Of a stretch of 64,000 nt of DNA, positions 28,378 through 37,633 are shown in pieces. Source of the stretch: Novosphingobium sp. Fuku2-ISO-50 (GTDB lineage: Bacteria > Pseudomonadota > Alphaproteobacteria > Sphingomonadales > Sphingomonadaceae); NCBI RefSeq assembly GCF_001519055.1, contig NZ_KQ954296.1, positions 1-64,000 on the forward strand, written 5' to 3'. The number at the start of each line of letters is the position of its first letter. Position 1 is the stretch's first letter. The translations under genes and the position numbers were made by a program. Under the pieces are notes generated by a model that worked only from the letters and a program-made list of their open reading frames with translations, was not told the DNA's origin and searched no databases.

Positions 28378-29715
28378 ATGCGGATCTGGTTGCAAAATCC
28401 GGCGGCGATCCTTGCCGAAGGGGCCGAAGGCGGGCTGGTCATCGCGGACGGCGTGATCGCCGAATGCGTGGCGGCGGGGCGCAAACCCGCAGCGCCCGTC
28501 GACCAGGTGATCGATGCGGGCAACCATGTCGTGCTGCCCGGCCTGATCAACACGCATCACCATTTTTACCAGACGCTGACCCGCGCGCATCCCGCCGCGA
28601 TCAACCGCGCGCTGTTCGACTGGCTGGGCGCGCTCTATCCGATCTGGCAAAGGCTGACGCCCGAAGCGGTCGCGCTGTCGAGCGAACTGGCCATGGCCGA
28701 ATTGCTGCTGTCGGGCGTGACTTGCGCGGCCGATCATCACTATGTCTTTCCCGCAGGGCTCGAACACGCGATCGACATTCAGGTCGAAGCGGCGCGAAAG
28801 CTGGGCCTGCGCGTGGTGCTGACGCGCGGATCGATGAGCCTGTCGCGCGATCAGGGCGGATTGCCGCCGCGCGAAGTGGTGCAGGATCACGACACGATCC
28901 TGGCCGACAGCGAACGCCTGATCGCGCGCCATCACGACCGCGCGCCCGGCGCCATGGTGCAGATCGCGCTGGCCCCGTGTTCGCCGTTTTCAGTCACGCC
29001 GGAACTGATGCGCGACACTGCCGCGCTGGCCGCAGCGCACGACTGTCGCCTGCACACGCATCTGGCCGAAACGCACGACGAGACCGATTTCTGCCTTGCC
29101 AGCTTTGGCCGCCGCCCGCTCGATCATCTCGAAGAGCTGGGCTGGATGGGGCCGCAGACGTGGCTGGCGCACGGCATTCATTTCGACCCCGCCGAAATCG
29201 CGCGGCTGGGCACGGCGGGCGTCGGAGTGGCGCATTGCCCAACCTCGAACATGACGCTCGGCTCCGGCCAGTGCCGCACGCTCGATCTGGAAGCGGCGGG
29301 CAGCCCGGTCGGGCTTGCCGTCGATGGATCGGCGTCGAACGATGCCGGCAACATGATGGAAGAAGTGCGCCATGCGCTGCTGCTTGGCCGCCTGACTTAT
29401 GGGGCCGACCGCGTCACGCATCTCGATGCGCTGCGCTGGGCAACGCAAGGCTCTGCCGCCTGCCTCGGACGGCACGACATCGGCCGGATCGCGGTCGGGG
29501 CCCAGGCCGATCTCGCGCTGTTCCGGCTGGACCGGGATTTGCGCTTTTCAGGCGGGCACGATCCGTTGGCGACGCTGGTGCTGTGCGGCGCGTCCCGCGC
29601 GGACAGGGTAATGGTCGGCGGGCGCTGGCTGGTCATCGACGGCGAGCTGGTCACGACCGACACCGCCGCCTTGCGCGAGCGGCATCATGCGCTGGCGCGT
29701 CAGGTGTTTGCCTGA
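28378..29715 (+). CDS. 8-oxoguanine deaminase-type amidohydrolase
   Basis: A 445-residue amidohydrolase-superfamily enzyme of the 8-oxoguanine deaminase/TrzN group. 8-oxoguanine deaminase releases ammonia from 8-oxoguanine and yields urate. Metal-site motifs are visible: LPGLINTHHHFYQTLTR (HxH), HTHLAETHDE, AHGIHFDP and VDGSASNDAGNM. ATG 28378 is chosen; the frame extends to 28312 but that part is not family-like. The product would feed the urate operon further along the window. Its 3' end overlaps the 3' end of the convergent alpha/beta hydrolase gene by 16 bases. Guanine deaminase or a triazine-type hydrolase are weaker alternatives. Confidence 0.85.
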   Translation: MRIWLQNPAAILAEGAEGGLVIADGVIAECVAAGRKPAAPVDQVIDAGNHVVLPGLINTHHHFYQTLTRAHPAAINRALFDWLGALYPIWQRLTPEAVALSSELAMAELLLSGVTCAADHHYVFPAGLEHAIDIQVEAARKLGLRVVLTRGSMSLSRDQGGLPPREVVQDHDTILADSERLIARHHDRAPGAMVQIALAPCSPFSVTPELMRDTAALAAAHDCRLHTHLAETHDETDFCLASFGRRPLDHLEELGWMGPQTWLAHGIHFDPAEIARLGTAGVGVAHCPTSNMTLGSGQCRTLDLEAAGSPVGLAVDGSASNDAGNMMEEVRHALLLGRLTYGADRVTHLDALRWATQGSAACLGRHDIGRIAVGAQADLALFRLDRDLRFSGGHDPLATLVLCGASRADRVMVGGRWLVIDGELVTTDTAALRERHHALARQVFA

Positions 29716-30452
29716 AGCAACCGATCGAGCGCATCGCACAAGCAATCGGTCAACAGCTCTGGCACTGCCAGTTGCGGGACGTGGCCGCAATCGAGCGTAA
29801 TCGTCGCAGCGCCGGGCGACAGCGCCTGCATCGCGCGTTGCAGACGGATGTCGATCGAGCGGTCTTGCGTGGCCTCGACATAGAGGCGCGGCACGCGGCC
29901 ATAGCGTTCGGGCGTCGTGCACGGGGCGACGGCGCGCCCGGCCTCGGGCTGCGGGCGCAGGCTTCCGGCAGCGATCCGCGCCGCTTCGGGCGGGCAATCG
30001 TGAAGGAATATGGCGAGCGCAGCAGCAGGCGGCACGGCGGTCATGGTGCCGCCTGCCAGCCGTTCGAGATGGGGCACGATTCCCCCGAAATCGCCCGTGG
30101 GCTGCGCGGCGACAAGCTCGGCAAAGCTCATTCCCGAGGGCAGCATCATGCCCACCAGATAGACCAGCGCGGCAACGCGATCGGGCACCAGTTCGGCAAC
30201 CTGGCTGGCAGTCAGCCCGCCGCCGCTGTGGCCGAGCACGACGCAAGGCCCCGGTTCGGCGGCCAGCACTTGCGCGACATGCGCGGCGTAACGATCAAGC
30301 CCGTCAGTGGCATCGCGCGGCAGATCGGGCAGATCGACCGCCAGCGTGCGCCAGCCGCGCGCCTCCAGCAGCGGGCGCCACGCGTCGAACGCCCAACTGC
30401 CCTGCCATGCGCCATGGATCAGGACGATCGTGCGCGGCATGCGGTCAGCCAT
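29700..30452 (-). CDS. Alpha/beta hydrolase
   Basis: About 250 residues with an alpha/beta-hydrolase fold of the methylesterase/hydroxynitrile-lyase-like group. It has the oxyanion region IVLIHGAWQGSWAF, nucleophile elbow VLGHSGGG and a late histidine in DCGHVPQL. ATG 30452 overlaps the end of the upstream oxygenase gene by eight bases; ATG 30440 is an alternative. It is last in a unit with a TonB receptor, a nucleobase permease and a 2OG-Fe(II) oxygenase, so it may act on a purine-derived or related ester or amide. That role is inference from position only. Confidence 0.8.
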   Translation of the reverse strand: MADRMPRTIVLIHGAWQGSWAFDAWRPLLEARGWRTLAVDLPDLPRDATDGLDRYAAHVAQVLAAEPGPCVVLGHSGGGLTASQVAELVPDRVAALVYLVGMMLPSGMSFAELVAAQPTGDFGGIVPHLERLAGGTMTAVPPAAALAIFLHDCPPEAARIAAGSLRPQPEAGRAVAPCTTPERYGRVPRLYVEATQDRSIDIRLQRAMQALSPGAATITLDCGHVPQLAVPELLTDCLCDALDRLLQANT

Positions 30453-31389
30453 AGGTCGCGGCATAGCGCTCGGCGAGATGCGCTTCGGTCGTGATCGGCG
30501 GATATTTCGGCACTTCCCCCGGACCAAGGCAGGTCGGCAGACATTCGACCACATAATCGCGATTGCCGGTAAAGAAGAACGGCACCGAATAGCGTTCGCG
30601 GCCCGACCGGTTGATCACGCGATGCGGGTTCGACCGGAAGCGATGGTTGGTCCAGCGCGCAATCAGATCGCCCAGATTGACCACGAATGTCCCGGCGATC
30701 GGCGGCGCATCGATCCACACCCCGGTTTCGACATCCTGCACTTGCAGCCCGCCCGCATCGTCCTGCAGCAACAGCGTGATCGAGCCGAAATCGGTATGCG
30801 CGCCGCAGCCTTTTTCGCCCGGATCGGGATTTGCGGGCTGCGGCGGATAGTGCAGCAGGCGCAATCGGCACGCAGGATCATCATTGAAAGCCGCGAAATA
30901 ATCCGCCGGAAGGCCGAGCGCGGGGGCCAGCGCCCGCATCACTTGCCCCCCCAGCGCGCGCGCCGCCGCGAAATAGGCGGTCATCGTCGCGCGAAATGCA
31001 GGCAGGTCCGCCGGCCACTGGTTGGGCCCGACACCAAACCGCCCCGCCAGAACCGCCGGATCATCGGGCGCGACATCGGGCCCGACATAGAACCCTTCCT
31101 TGAGATCGGGCGCAGAGCCCTGTTCGAGCGTTTGCGCCCGCAGCGGCTCCCAGCCGAGCGCATGAGCGACGCGGCGCAAATGAACCGCCTGCTTTTCGGC
31201 ATCGGGCAAAGCGAAAAAGCGCGCGCTTTGCGCAAAGACCGCCGCGATCAGCGCGGGATCGACGCCATGGTCGGCAAGGTAGAAAAAGCCGTGCCGCTCT
31301 GCCGCCGCGCGCAAGGCGGCCACTTCGGCGCGATCACCGGCAAACAGCCGGGCGCCGCTGAGCACGGGAAGCGAGAGGTCTGTGGTCAT
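30445..31389 (-). CDS. 2OG-Fe(II) oxygenase (isopenicillin N synthase family)
   Basis: A 314-residue IPNS-like non-haem iron oxygenase. It has the N-terminal DIOX_N pattern (RHGFFYLADHGVD), iron ligands H and D in GAHTDFGSITLLLQD, the distal H in NPHRVINR, and the 2-oxoglutarate anchor in RYSVPFFF. GAGG lies six bases before the ATG. It starts eight bases after the NCS2 permease stop. In this neighbourhood it could oxidise the nucleobase that the permease brings in, for example hydroxylation of a purine. That idea is untested and no substrate motif proves it. Confidence 0.87.
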   Translation of the reverse strand: MTTDLSLPVLSGARLFAGDRAEVAALRAAAERHGFFYLADHGVDPALIAAVFAQSARFFALPDAEKQAVHLRRVAHALGWEPLRAQTLEQGSAPDLKEGFYVGPDVAPDDPAVLAGRFGVGPNQWPADLPAFRATMTAYFAAARALGGQVMRALAPALGLPADYFAAFNDDPACRLRLLHYPPQPANPDPGEKGCGAHTDFGSITLLLQDDAGGLQVQDVETGVWIDAPPIAGTFVVNLGDLIARWTNHRFRSNPHRVINRSGRERYSVPFFFTGNRDYVVECLPTCLGPGEVPKYPPITTEAHLAERYAATYG

Positions 31390-31397
31390 GGTTTACC

Positions 31398-32798
31398 TCA
31401 CTCGGCAGGTGCAGGTGCGGGCGCAGGTCGGCTGTCGAGAAACAGATTGAGCGCAATCGCCGTGACCGAGGCCAGCACGATCCCCGAATGAAGGATCGGC
31501 CCCAGCACCGCCGGCATGTGCTGAAAGAACTTTTGCGCCAACACCGGGATCAGCCCCATCGCCACCGAAGCGGCGATCACCGCCAGACGTTCATACGTCA
31601 GTTCGACTTCCGACAGGATGCGCACGCCGGTCGCGGCAATCATCCCGAACATGATCAGCCCCGCCCCGCCGAGCACCGACAGCGGCACCGCCGCGACGAC
31701 CGCCGCCAGCTTGGGACAAAGCCCGAGCACGATCAGAATGACCCCGCCCGCCGCGCAGACATAGCGCGAGCGGACCCCGGTCATGCTGATCAGGCCAAGG
31801 TTTTGCGCATAGGACGTGTAGGGAAATGTGTTGAAAATCCCGCCGATCAGCGTGCCCAGCGCATCCCCGCGCAAGCCGCGCGTCAGGTCGTTGGCCGTCG
31901 CCGGGCGTCCGACGATAACCCCGGCGGTGAGGAACATGCCGAACGATTCAACCATCGACACCAGCATGACAAAACACATCGCCAGCGCAATCGGCGCCTC
32001 GAACCGGGGCATGCCGAACTGAAACGGCCGGATCAGCGCAAACCACGGCGCGCGGCCCACTTCGGCAAAATCGGCATGCCCCGCCAAGGCCGCCAACACC
32101 GTGCCGATCACCACCCCGAACAGGATCGCGCCATAACGCAGCGGCCCCCGGCTGAACTTGATCAGCGTAAAGATGATCATCAGCGTGGCGAGCGCAATCG
32201 CCAGATTGGCCGGATCGCCATAGACCGCATCGTCGGGCTGTCCACCGGCGGACCAGTCGATCGCGATGCGCATCAGCGACAGACCGATGACCAGGATCAC
32301 TGTCCCGGTCACCGTCGGCGGAAACAGCCGCTGCATCCGCCCGACAAAGGGCGCGATCACCATGCCGAACACCCCGCCGGTAATCACCGCGCCGTAAATC
32401 GTCGGCAGCAGCGCCACACGCGCCGCCATCGTGTCAGGCGCGGCGCCGAGCAGCGCCAGCATCGGGCTGACCGAAACAAACGTCACCCCCATCATGATCG
32501 GCAGGCGAATGCCGACGCCGGGTATCCCGATCGTCTGGATCAGCGTCGCCACCCCCGCCGCAATCAGATCCGCGCAGACCAGCAAAGTCAGCCCGGACGG
32601 CGTCAGATGGAGCGCCCGCCCCATCACCAGCGGAACAGTCACCGCGCCGGCATACATCACCAGCACGTGTTGCAGGGCAAACAGGAACAACCGGCCGGGA
32701 TCGGGAATCCGGTCGACTTCGCCGACCCCTGAATCACGTGCCGCTGCGGGCGTGTCGCCGGCCATGCCGGATGCATCGATGTCCAAAGCCAAGCCCAT
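31398..32798 (-). CDS. NCS2 family nucleobase (xanthine/urate/uracil) permease
   Basis: A 466-residue inner-membrane symporter with about 12-14 hydrophobic segments. NCS2 features include FALQHVLVMYAGAVTVPL, the QxxGxxxP-type segment FNTFPYTSYAQNLGLISMTG, and MCFVMLVSMVESFGMF with the conserved Glu. It imports purines or pyrimidines with H+ or Na+. The sequence looks more like the xanthine/urate branch than uracil permeases, and the purine-degradation neighbours agree. A strong hairpin precedes it, between it and the TonB receptor gene. Confidence 0.9.
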   Translation of the reverse strand: MGLALDIDASGMAGDTPAAARDSGVGEVDRIPDPGRLFLFALQHVLVMYAGAVTVPLVMGRALHLTPSGLTLLVCADLIAAGVATLIQTIGIPGVGIRLPIMMGVTFVSVSPMLALLGAAPDTMAARVALLPTIYGAVITGGVFGMVIAPFVGRMQRLFPPTVTGTVILVIGLSLMRIAIDWSAGGQPDDAVYGDPANLAIALATLMIIFTLIKFSRGPLRYGAILFGVVIGTVLAALAGHADFAEVGRAPWFALIRPFQFGMPRFEAPIALAMCFVMLVSMVESFGMFLTAGVIVGRPATANDLTRGLRGDALGTLIGGIFNTFPYTSYAQNLGLISMTGVRSRYVCAAGGVILIVLGLCPKLAAVVAAVPLSVLGGAGLIMFGMIAATGVRILSEVELTYERLAVIAASVAMGLIPVLAQKFFQHMPAVLGPILHSGIVLASVTAIALNLFLDSRPAPAPAPAE

Positions 32799-32831
32799 GC
32801 TCTTTCTCGCGAAAACGGCGCCAAGACGCGT

Positions 32832-32861
32832 ATCCGGACCGGCTGAGGGACCGGTCCGGAT
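32832..32861. terminator. Hairpin between TonB receptor and permease genes
   Basis: Perfect 11-bp stem ATCCGGACCGG / CCGGTCCGGAT with an eight-base loop. On the plus strand it is followed by TTTT, but no plus-strand gene ends here. For the minus-strand unit it may act as an attenuator or an mRNA-processing structure that sets the receptor/permease ratio. Confidence 0.65.
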
Positions 32862-32870
32862 TTTACAGCT

Positions 32871-35174
32871 TCAGAATTTCACGCCGATCCGGCCGATGAC
32901 CTGGCGCGGCGGCACATAGACGTCGAACACCCCGCCCACGCCGAAGTTTTCGGCATAGCGCGTGGCGATGTCGTTGCTGCCGGTCAGATTGGTGACCTGA
33001 AGCTCGACGTACCAGGGGTGGCTGGCGGGCTGATAATGCAGGTTCACGTTCATCATGAACTGGCTGCCGACGCGGTCGGTCGCCGGGTTGTTGTAGACGC
33101 GTTCCCAGAACGGCGAGCGGTAATTGGCCGAGACCGCCGCATCGAGCTTGCCGTCGGCGATCTCGGTCGCCTTGCTGATCGTCGCCGCAGTCGAGAAATT
33201 GGGCACCCGGCCAAGCTGGTTGCCATAGACGTCCGACGCGAAATAGGCGGCAAAGCGATCGGAAACATCCTTGCCGACAAAGACCCCGCCATCGGCACGA
33301 TTGATCCCCTGCGCGACCCAGGCATCGAGCATGTTGACATGGCTGAGCACTTTGCTGCCCATGCCGGTGGCATTGAGATTGGCCCGCCAGCCCTGCGGCA
33401 AGACCCAGGTCAATTCGCCTTCGATGCCATAGACCTTGCTCTTGGGGATATTGGTCAGCCCGCCTTCGAAGGGTACGGGATCTTCCGAGTCCGCCTGAAG
33501 GTTGCGATAATCGTTGTAGAAGGCCGACAGGTTCAGCCGCAGCTTGCGATCGAACAGTTCGTTCTTGATCCCGATTTCATAGGCACGGACGAATTCGTGA
33601 TTGAACGCTTCGGGAATTTCGGTCGACGAGGTGTTGAGATTGGCCCCGCCCGGCTTCACCCCGGTCGAGAAGCTCGCATAGAGCGTCGAGCCCGGCGTAA
33701 CGTCGAATTCGACCGTCGCCTTGCCGGTCACTTTGCGGAATTCGCTGATCAGGTCGGCAATGCTGAAATTGGCCGCGGTATGCGCGGTGTACTTGTCCCA
33801 GCTATAGCGCAAGCCGCCGGTCAGGCGCAGCCTATCGGTCACATGCCAGGTCGCCTGGCCATAGCCTGCGACCGAGCTGCGATGGGCAAACGATTCGCTC
33901 GCGAAGGCCAGGCCATAGGCCGCCGACTGCGCGAGATAGACCCCGGGATTGCCCGCCGCCGCATAGCCGATGGTATAAGGCGTGCCGAGCAGGCCCGCGC
34001 CCTGCTGCACTTCGAACACGAATTCATTGCCCGAGGTGTGCTGGGCAAAGGCACCGACGATCCAGTCGATCCTGCCGCCCGGCTTCGAGGCAAGGTTCAC
34101 TTCCTCGTTGACGGTGTTGAGCTCCCACGAATGGACCGGGATGCTGTCCTTGACCCCGTAAAAGGCCAGCGATTGCGCGGTCGACAGATCGTCGGCCGAA
34201 TTGCGGTTGTTGATATAGGCGTATTGATAGCTGCTGATCGATTTCAGAGTCGCGCCGCCAAGGTCATAGGCGATCGTGGTCGCGGCGATGCGGCTGCGCG
34301 TCTGATTGGGGGTGGCATAATCGTCGCTGGTAGTGCGCGCGCCCGCGATCGGGTCGATCATGTTCTTGGCCCCGACCCCGTTGATGTCGTTGCTGAACAA
34401 TTCGCCCCAGGCGGTGATCGTCAGGCGGTCGGTCGGTGTCCACAGCACCGTCCCGCGCACGCTCCAGGCGTCTTCGTCGCCGATATGGTCGCTGCCCGGA
34501 TAGTTCGGCGCATAGTACCAGCCGCCGTGGCCTTCATGCTGGCCAGCAAAGCGCACCGCCAGATTCGGGGTCAGCGGCACATTCAGCATCGCGACTTCGC
34601 GGTTGTAGTTATAGCTGCCGTAGCTGCCTTCCATGCCCATGTGGACGGCGTCGAGATTGGGCAGATTGGTGGTCACGTTGATCGCGCCGCCGTCGGCATT
34701 CTGGCCGTTCACCGTCCCTTGCGGCCCGCGCAGGACTTCCAGCTGGCCGACATCGAGATAGCTGGCAACGACCGCGACGGGGCTGGCGATGTAGACGCCG
34801 TTTTCGACGAAGGCGACACCCGGCTGCGCCGACAGGTTCTGCAATCCGTCATAGCCGACACCGCGAATGGTGATGTTGAGCGGGAAAGCGCCGCCATCCG
34901 AGATAGTCATCCCCGGCACATGCTTGTCGAGATCGATGGCGGTACGGATGTCGCTCTTGCCCAATTGATCGCCCGACAGCGCGGTGATCGCGATCGGCGT
35001 CTTTTGCAGGCTGGTCGTAGTCTTTTGCGCGGTAACGGTAATGGTTTCAAGCGCAACGGTATCGGGCGCTGCCGGCGCCCCGGTCGCCGCCTCTGCCGCG
35101 TGCGCAAGGGCCGGTGCAAGCACGGCCAGCGCCGACGCAGCCGCCAGCAACGAAAATTTCGCGATCACCCTCAT
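32871..35174 (-). CDS. TonB-dependent receptor (purine region)
   Basis: A 767-residue outer-membrane receptor. The start is ATG 35174, preceded by an excellent GGGGAG site; the frame runs further upstream to 35318 but without family features. It has a signal peptide ending at ALAHAAEAA, TonB box ETITVTAQ, plug motifs ITIRGVGYDGLQN and LRGPQGTVNGQNADGG, and a C-terminal barrel ending IGRIGVKF. It heads a unit with an NCS2 permease and a 2OG oxygenase, so its ligand is probably a purine-related compound. It lies 168 bases from the end of the eleven-gene urate operon, on the same strand. Confidence 0.88.
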   Translation of the reverse strand: MRVIAKFSLLAAASALAVLAPALAHAAEAATGAPAAPDTVALETITVTAQKTTTSLQKTPIAITALSGDQLGKSDIRTAIDLDKHVPGMTISDGGAFPLNITIRGVGYDGLQNLSAQPGVAFVENGVYIASPVAVVASYLDVGQLEVLRGPQGTVNGQNADGGAINVTTNLPNLDAVHMGMEGSYGSYNYNREVAMLNVPLTPNLAVRFAGQHEGHGGWYYAPNYPGSDHIGDEDAWSVRGTVLWTPTDRLTITAWGELFSNDINGVGAKNMIDPIAGARTTSDDYATPNQTRSRIAATTIAYDLGGATLKSISSYQYAYINNRNSADDLSTAQSLAFYGVKDSIPVHSWELNTVNEEVNLASKPGGRIDWIVGAFAQHTSGNEFVFEVQQGAGLLGTPYTIGYAAAGNPGVYLAQSAAYGLAFASESFAHRSSVAGYGQATWHVTDRLRLTGGLRYSWDKYTAHTAANFSIADLISEFRKVTGKATVEFDVTPGSTLYASFSTGVKPGGANLNTSSTEIPEAFNHEFVRAYEIGIKNELFDRKLRLNLSAFYNDYRNLQADSEDPVPFEGGLTNIPKSKVYGIEGELTWVLPQGWRANLNATGMGSKVLSHVNMLDAWVAQGINRADGGVFVGKDVSDRFAAYFASDVYGNQLGRVPNFSTAATISKATEIADGKLDAAVSANYRSPFWERVYNNPATDRVGSQFMMNVNLHYQPASHPWYVELQVTNLTGSNDIATRYAENFGVGGVFDVYVPPRQVIGRIGVKF

Positions 35175-35342
35175 GATATGCTCCCCTGGGAATTGCCCTC
35201 TCAGCCATATTTTTATGGTTTTGGGGAAATCTCGCCGGAGGCTCGAAAAGCCCGCCGCAAAACTGCCTTGACTGAACTGGCAGATCACCAATGTTCTGCA
35301 TAGCCGCAAAAGAGGCAAGGTGATGTTCGCAAAATTAGATCA

Positions 35343-36317
35343 CTACTCCTGCCGCGTGGCGTAGCGGCGGGCAAGGTAGGCACAAACCATCAACTGGATC
35401 TGATGAAAGAACATCAAGGGCAGGATCACCGCGCCGACTTGCGCCGCGGGAAACAGAACGCCCGCCATCGGCACCCCCGATGCGAGGCTTTTCTTCGACC
35501 CGCAAAACTGAAGCACGATCGAATCTTCGGGCGAAAACCGCATCCAGCGCGCGACCAGAAAGCTGATCGTGAGCACCGCCGCAAGCATCACCGACGACAA
35601 CAGCGCAATCACGCTCAGATCGCCAAGCGAGACCTGATGCCAGATCCCCTTGACCACTGCCGCGCCAAACGCGGTGTAGACGACCATCAGGATCGAGCCG
35701 CGATCGACAAATGTCAGCAAGGCCTTGTTGCGCATGACCCAGTCGGCGATCAACGGGCGCAAAAGATGCCCCGCCATGAACGGCAACAGCAACTGCACCA
35801 CGATGGTTTCGACCGCATGCAGCGAAAACCCGCCCGACTTTGCCGTCATCAGCGCCGCCACCAGCACCGGGGTCAGCACGATGCCCGCCAGATTGGAAAA
35901 CGATGCGCTGCACACCGCCGCGGCGACGTTGCCCCGCGCCATCGCGGTAAAGGCGATCGACGATTGCACGGTCGAGGGCAGCAGAGTCAGGAACAGGAGG
36001 CCGGTGGCAATGCCGGGGTCTATCCCCGGCAAGGCATGGACGGCCAGCCCGATCAGCGGAAAGATGCCGAACGTCATCACCGAAACGACCAGATGCAACC
36101 GCCAGTTGCTCGCCCCTTCGATCACCGCCTGACGCGACAGTCGCGCCCCGTGCAGGAAAAACAGCGCCACGATCGCCGCGTTCGCGATCCATTCGGCGAT
36201 CTCGGCCATGATCCCGCGCGCCGGTGCAATCGAGGCAAGCAGCACCGTGCCGACCAGCATGAGGATGTATTTGTCGATATTGAGCCGGTTCAGAAAGTTT
36301 TGCATGCGCGGGATCAT
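35343..36317 (-). CDS. Bile acid:sodium symporter-like (SBF-like) transporter
   Basis: A 324-residue inner-membrane protein with about ten hydrophobic segments, of the SBF-like/BASS group. Characteristic stretches include FFLHGARLSRQAV, LLFLTLLPSTVQSS and LQFCGSKKSLASGVPM. BASS proteins move organic anions with Na+. Its ATG overlaps the amidase stop (ATGA), making it the last gene of the coupled urate operon. A carboxylate of the pathway, such as allantoate, oxalurate, oxamate or oxalate, is the natural guess for its cargo. ATG 36305 is an alternative start. Confidence 0.87.
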   Translation of the reverse strand: MIPRMQNFLNRLNIDKYILMLVGTVLLASIAPARGIMAEIAEWIANAAIVALFFLHGARLSRQAVIEGASNWRLHLVVSVMTFGIFPLIGLAVHALPGIDPGIATGLLFLTLLPSTVQSSIAFTAMARGNVAAAVCSASFSNLAGIVLTPVLVAALMTAKSGGFSLHAVETIVVQLLLPFMAGHLLRPLIADWVMRNKALLTFVDRGSILMVVYTAFGAAVVKGIWHQVSLGDLSVIALLSSVMLAAVLTISFLVARWMRFSPEDSIVLQFCGSKKSLASGVPMAGVLFPAAQVGAVILPLMFFHQIQLMVCAYLARRYATRQE

Positions 36318-37633
36318 TCCTGTTCCGGTGCGACCGGATGCGATCGCACCAGCCCTTTGCGTTCGAGATCGGCGGCAAAGGCCAGGACATCGCCATCCGC
36401 CCCCGGCGCGCCGATCAATTGCACCCCGAGCGGCAAGCCGCGCACCGCCAGCGGCGCGGCCACGACCGGAAGCCCGAGAAAACTGATCGGCTGGGTAAAC
36501 AGCCCGAGATTGGGGCGCGCAGGCTTTGGCACGCCATCGATCAGCACGGTCGGATCGGCCATCTGCGGCGCCGGGCCCATCACCACCGGCGCGATCAGTA
36601 TGCCGTGGCGATCGAGCAGGCGCCGCATGCGTTCGGCAAACACCGCGCGATAGGCCAGCGCTTCGGCATGGATCGCATCGGGCAAGGCGCCGCCCGCGAT
36701 CAGGCGGTCGCGCGTTGCCGGATCATAGGACAAGGGCGCCTCGCGCAAGGCCGCCGCGTGCAGGTGCCCGCCTTCATATGCGGTGATCAGGAACGCGGCG
36801 GAACGGGCCTGCGCCACGCCTTCGATCTCGACCATGGGCAAAGGACCGAGCCCGGCCAGCCCCTCGCGCATGTCCGCCGTCAGATTCTGCGCAAACCAGC
36901 CGCCCAGGATGGCCGGATCGAGGTCCGACAGGGGGCGTGCCGCCGCCGCGTGTCCGCGCAAGACGCTGTCGATCAGCGCCAGATCGCCCGCGCTGCGCGC
37001 AAAGGCGCCGATGTCGTCGAGCGTGTGCGCAAACGGATAGACCCCGCCCATCGGCAGCGAGCCATGCGTCGGCTTGATGCCATAGACCCCGCACAAACCC
37101 GCCGGAATGCGGATCGAGCCATTGGTGTCCGAGCCCAGCGCAAAGCCGACCAGCCCCGCCGCCACTGCCGCCGCCGACCCGCCCGACGATCCGCCCGCAA
37201 AGCGCGCGCGATCATGCGGATTGCGGGTAATCCCCCAGCGCGCGTTGTCGGTGACGAAGCCATAGGCGAATTCGTCCATGTTGCATGTCGCCACCAGCAC
37301 CGCGCCCGCCGCGCGCAGCCGCACGATCGCTTCGGCATCACAGGCCGCCGGTTCGGCATGTTCGAGCCGCGCCGCGCCCGCCGTCGTGGGCAGGCCCGCA
37401 ACATCGAACAAGTCCTTCACCGCATAAGGCACGCCCGCCAGCGGCCCGGGGTCCACTCCTCGCGCCACTTGCGCATCAACCTCTGCCGCCTCGGCCAAGG
37501 CGCGCGCTTCGAGGCAGCGCGTTACCGCCAGAAGCCCCGGATCGGCCCGGATACGCCCGATCGCCTCGCGCGCCAGGTCCATGGCCTTGGCGCGCCCTGT
37601 GCGCACCGCGTCGGCGTCGACCGCGATGCTCAT
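36314..37633 (-). CDS. hpxY: AtzE/HpxY-type amidase
   Basis: A 439-residue amidase-signature enzyme of the AtzE family. The Ser-cisSer-Lys triad is visible: K73 in VPYAVKDLF, cis-Ser about S149 in AGGSSGGSAA, and nucleophile S173 in DTNGSIRIPA. AtzE acts with the small protein AtzG on 1-carboxybiuret in cyanurate breakdown. In Klebsiella hpx clusters the homologues HpxY and HpxX accompany oxamate/oxalurate catabolism. Here the ATG overlaps the stop of the AtzG/HpxX-like gene, so both should be made in equal amounts. In this operon the likely substrate is oxalurate, by analogy only. The frame extends to 37705, but the coupled start is preferred. Confidence 0.87.
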   Translation of the reverse strand: MSIAVDADAVRTGRAKAMDLAREAIGRIRADPGLLAVTRCLEARALAEAAEVDAQVARGVDPGPLAGVPYAVKDLFDVAGLPTTAGAARLEHAEPAACDAEAIVRLRAAGAVLVATCNMDEFAYGFVTDNARWGITRNPHDRARFAGGSSGGSAAAVAAGLVGFALGSDTNGSIRIPAGLCGVYGIKPTHGSLPMGGVYPFAHTLDDIGAFARSAGDLALIDSVLRGHAAAARPLSDLDPAILGGWFAQNLTADMREGLAGLGPLPMVEIEGVAQARSAAFLITAYEGGHLHAAALREAPLSYDPATRDRLIAGGALPDAIHAEALAYRAVFAERMRRLLDRHGILIAPVVMGPAPQMADPTVLIDGVPKPARPNLGLFTQPISFLGLPVVAAPLAVRGLPLGVQLIGAPGADGDVLAFAADLERKGLVRSHPVAPEQE

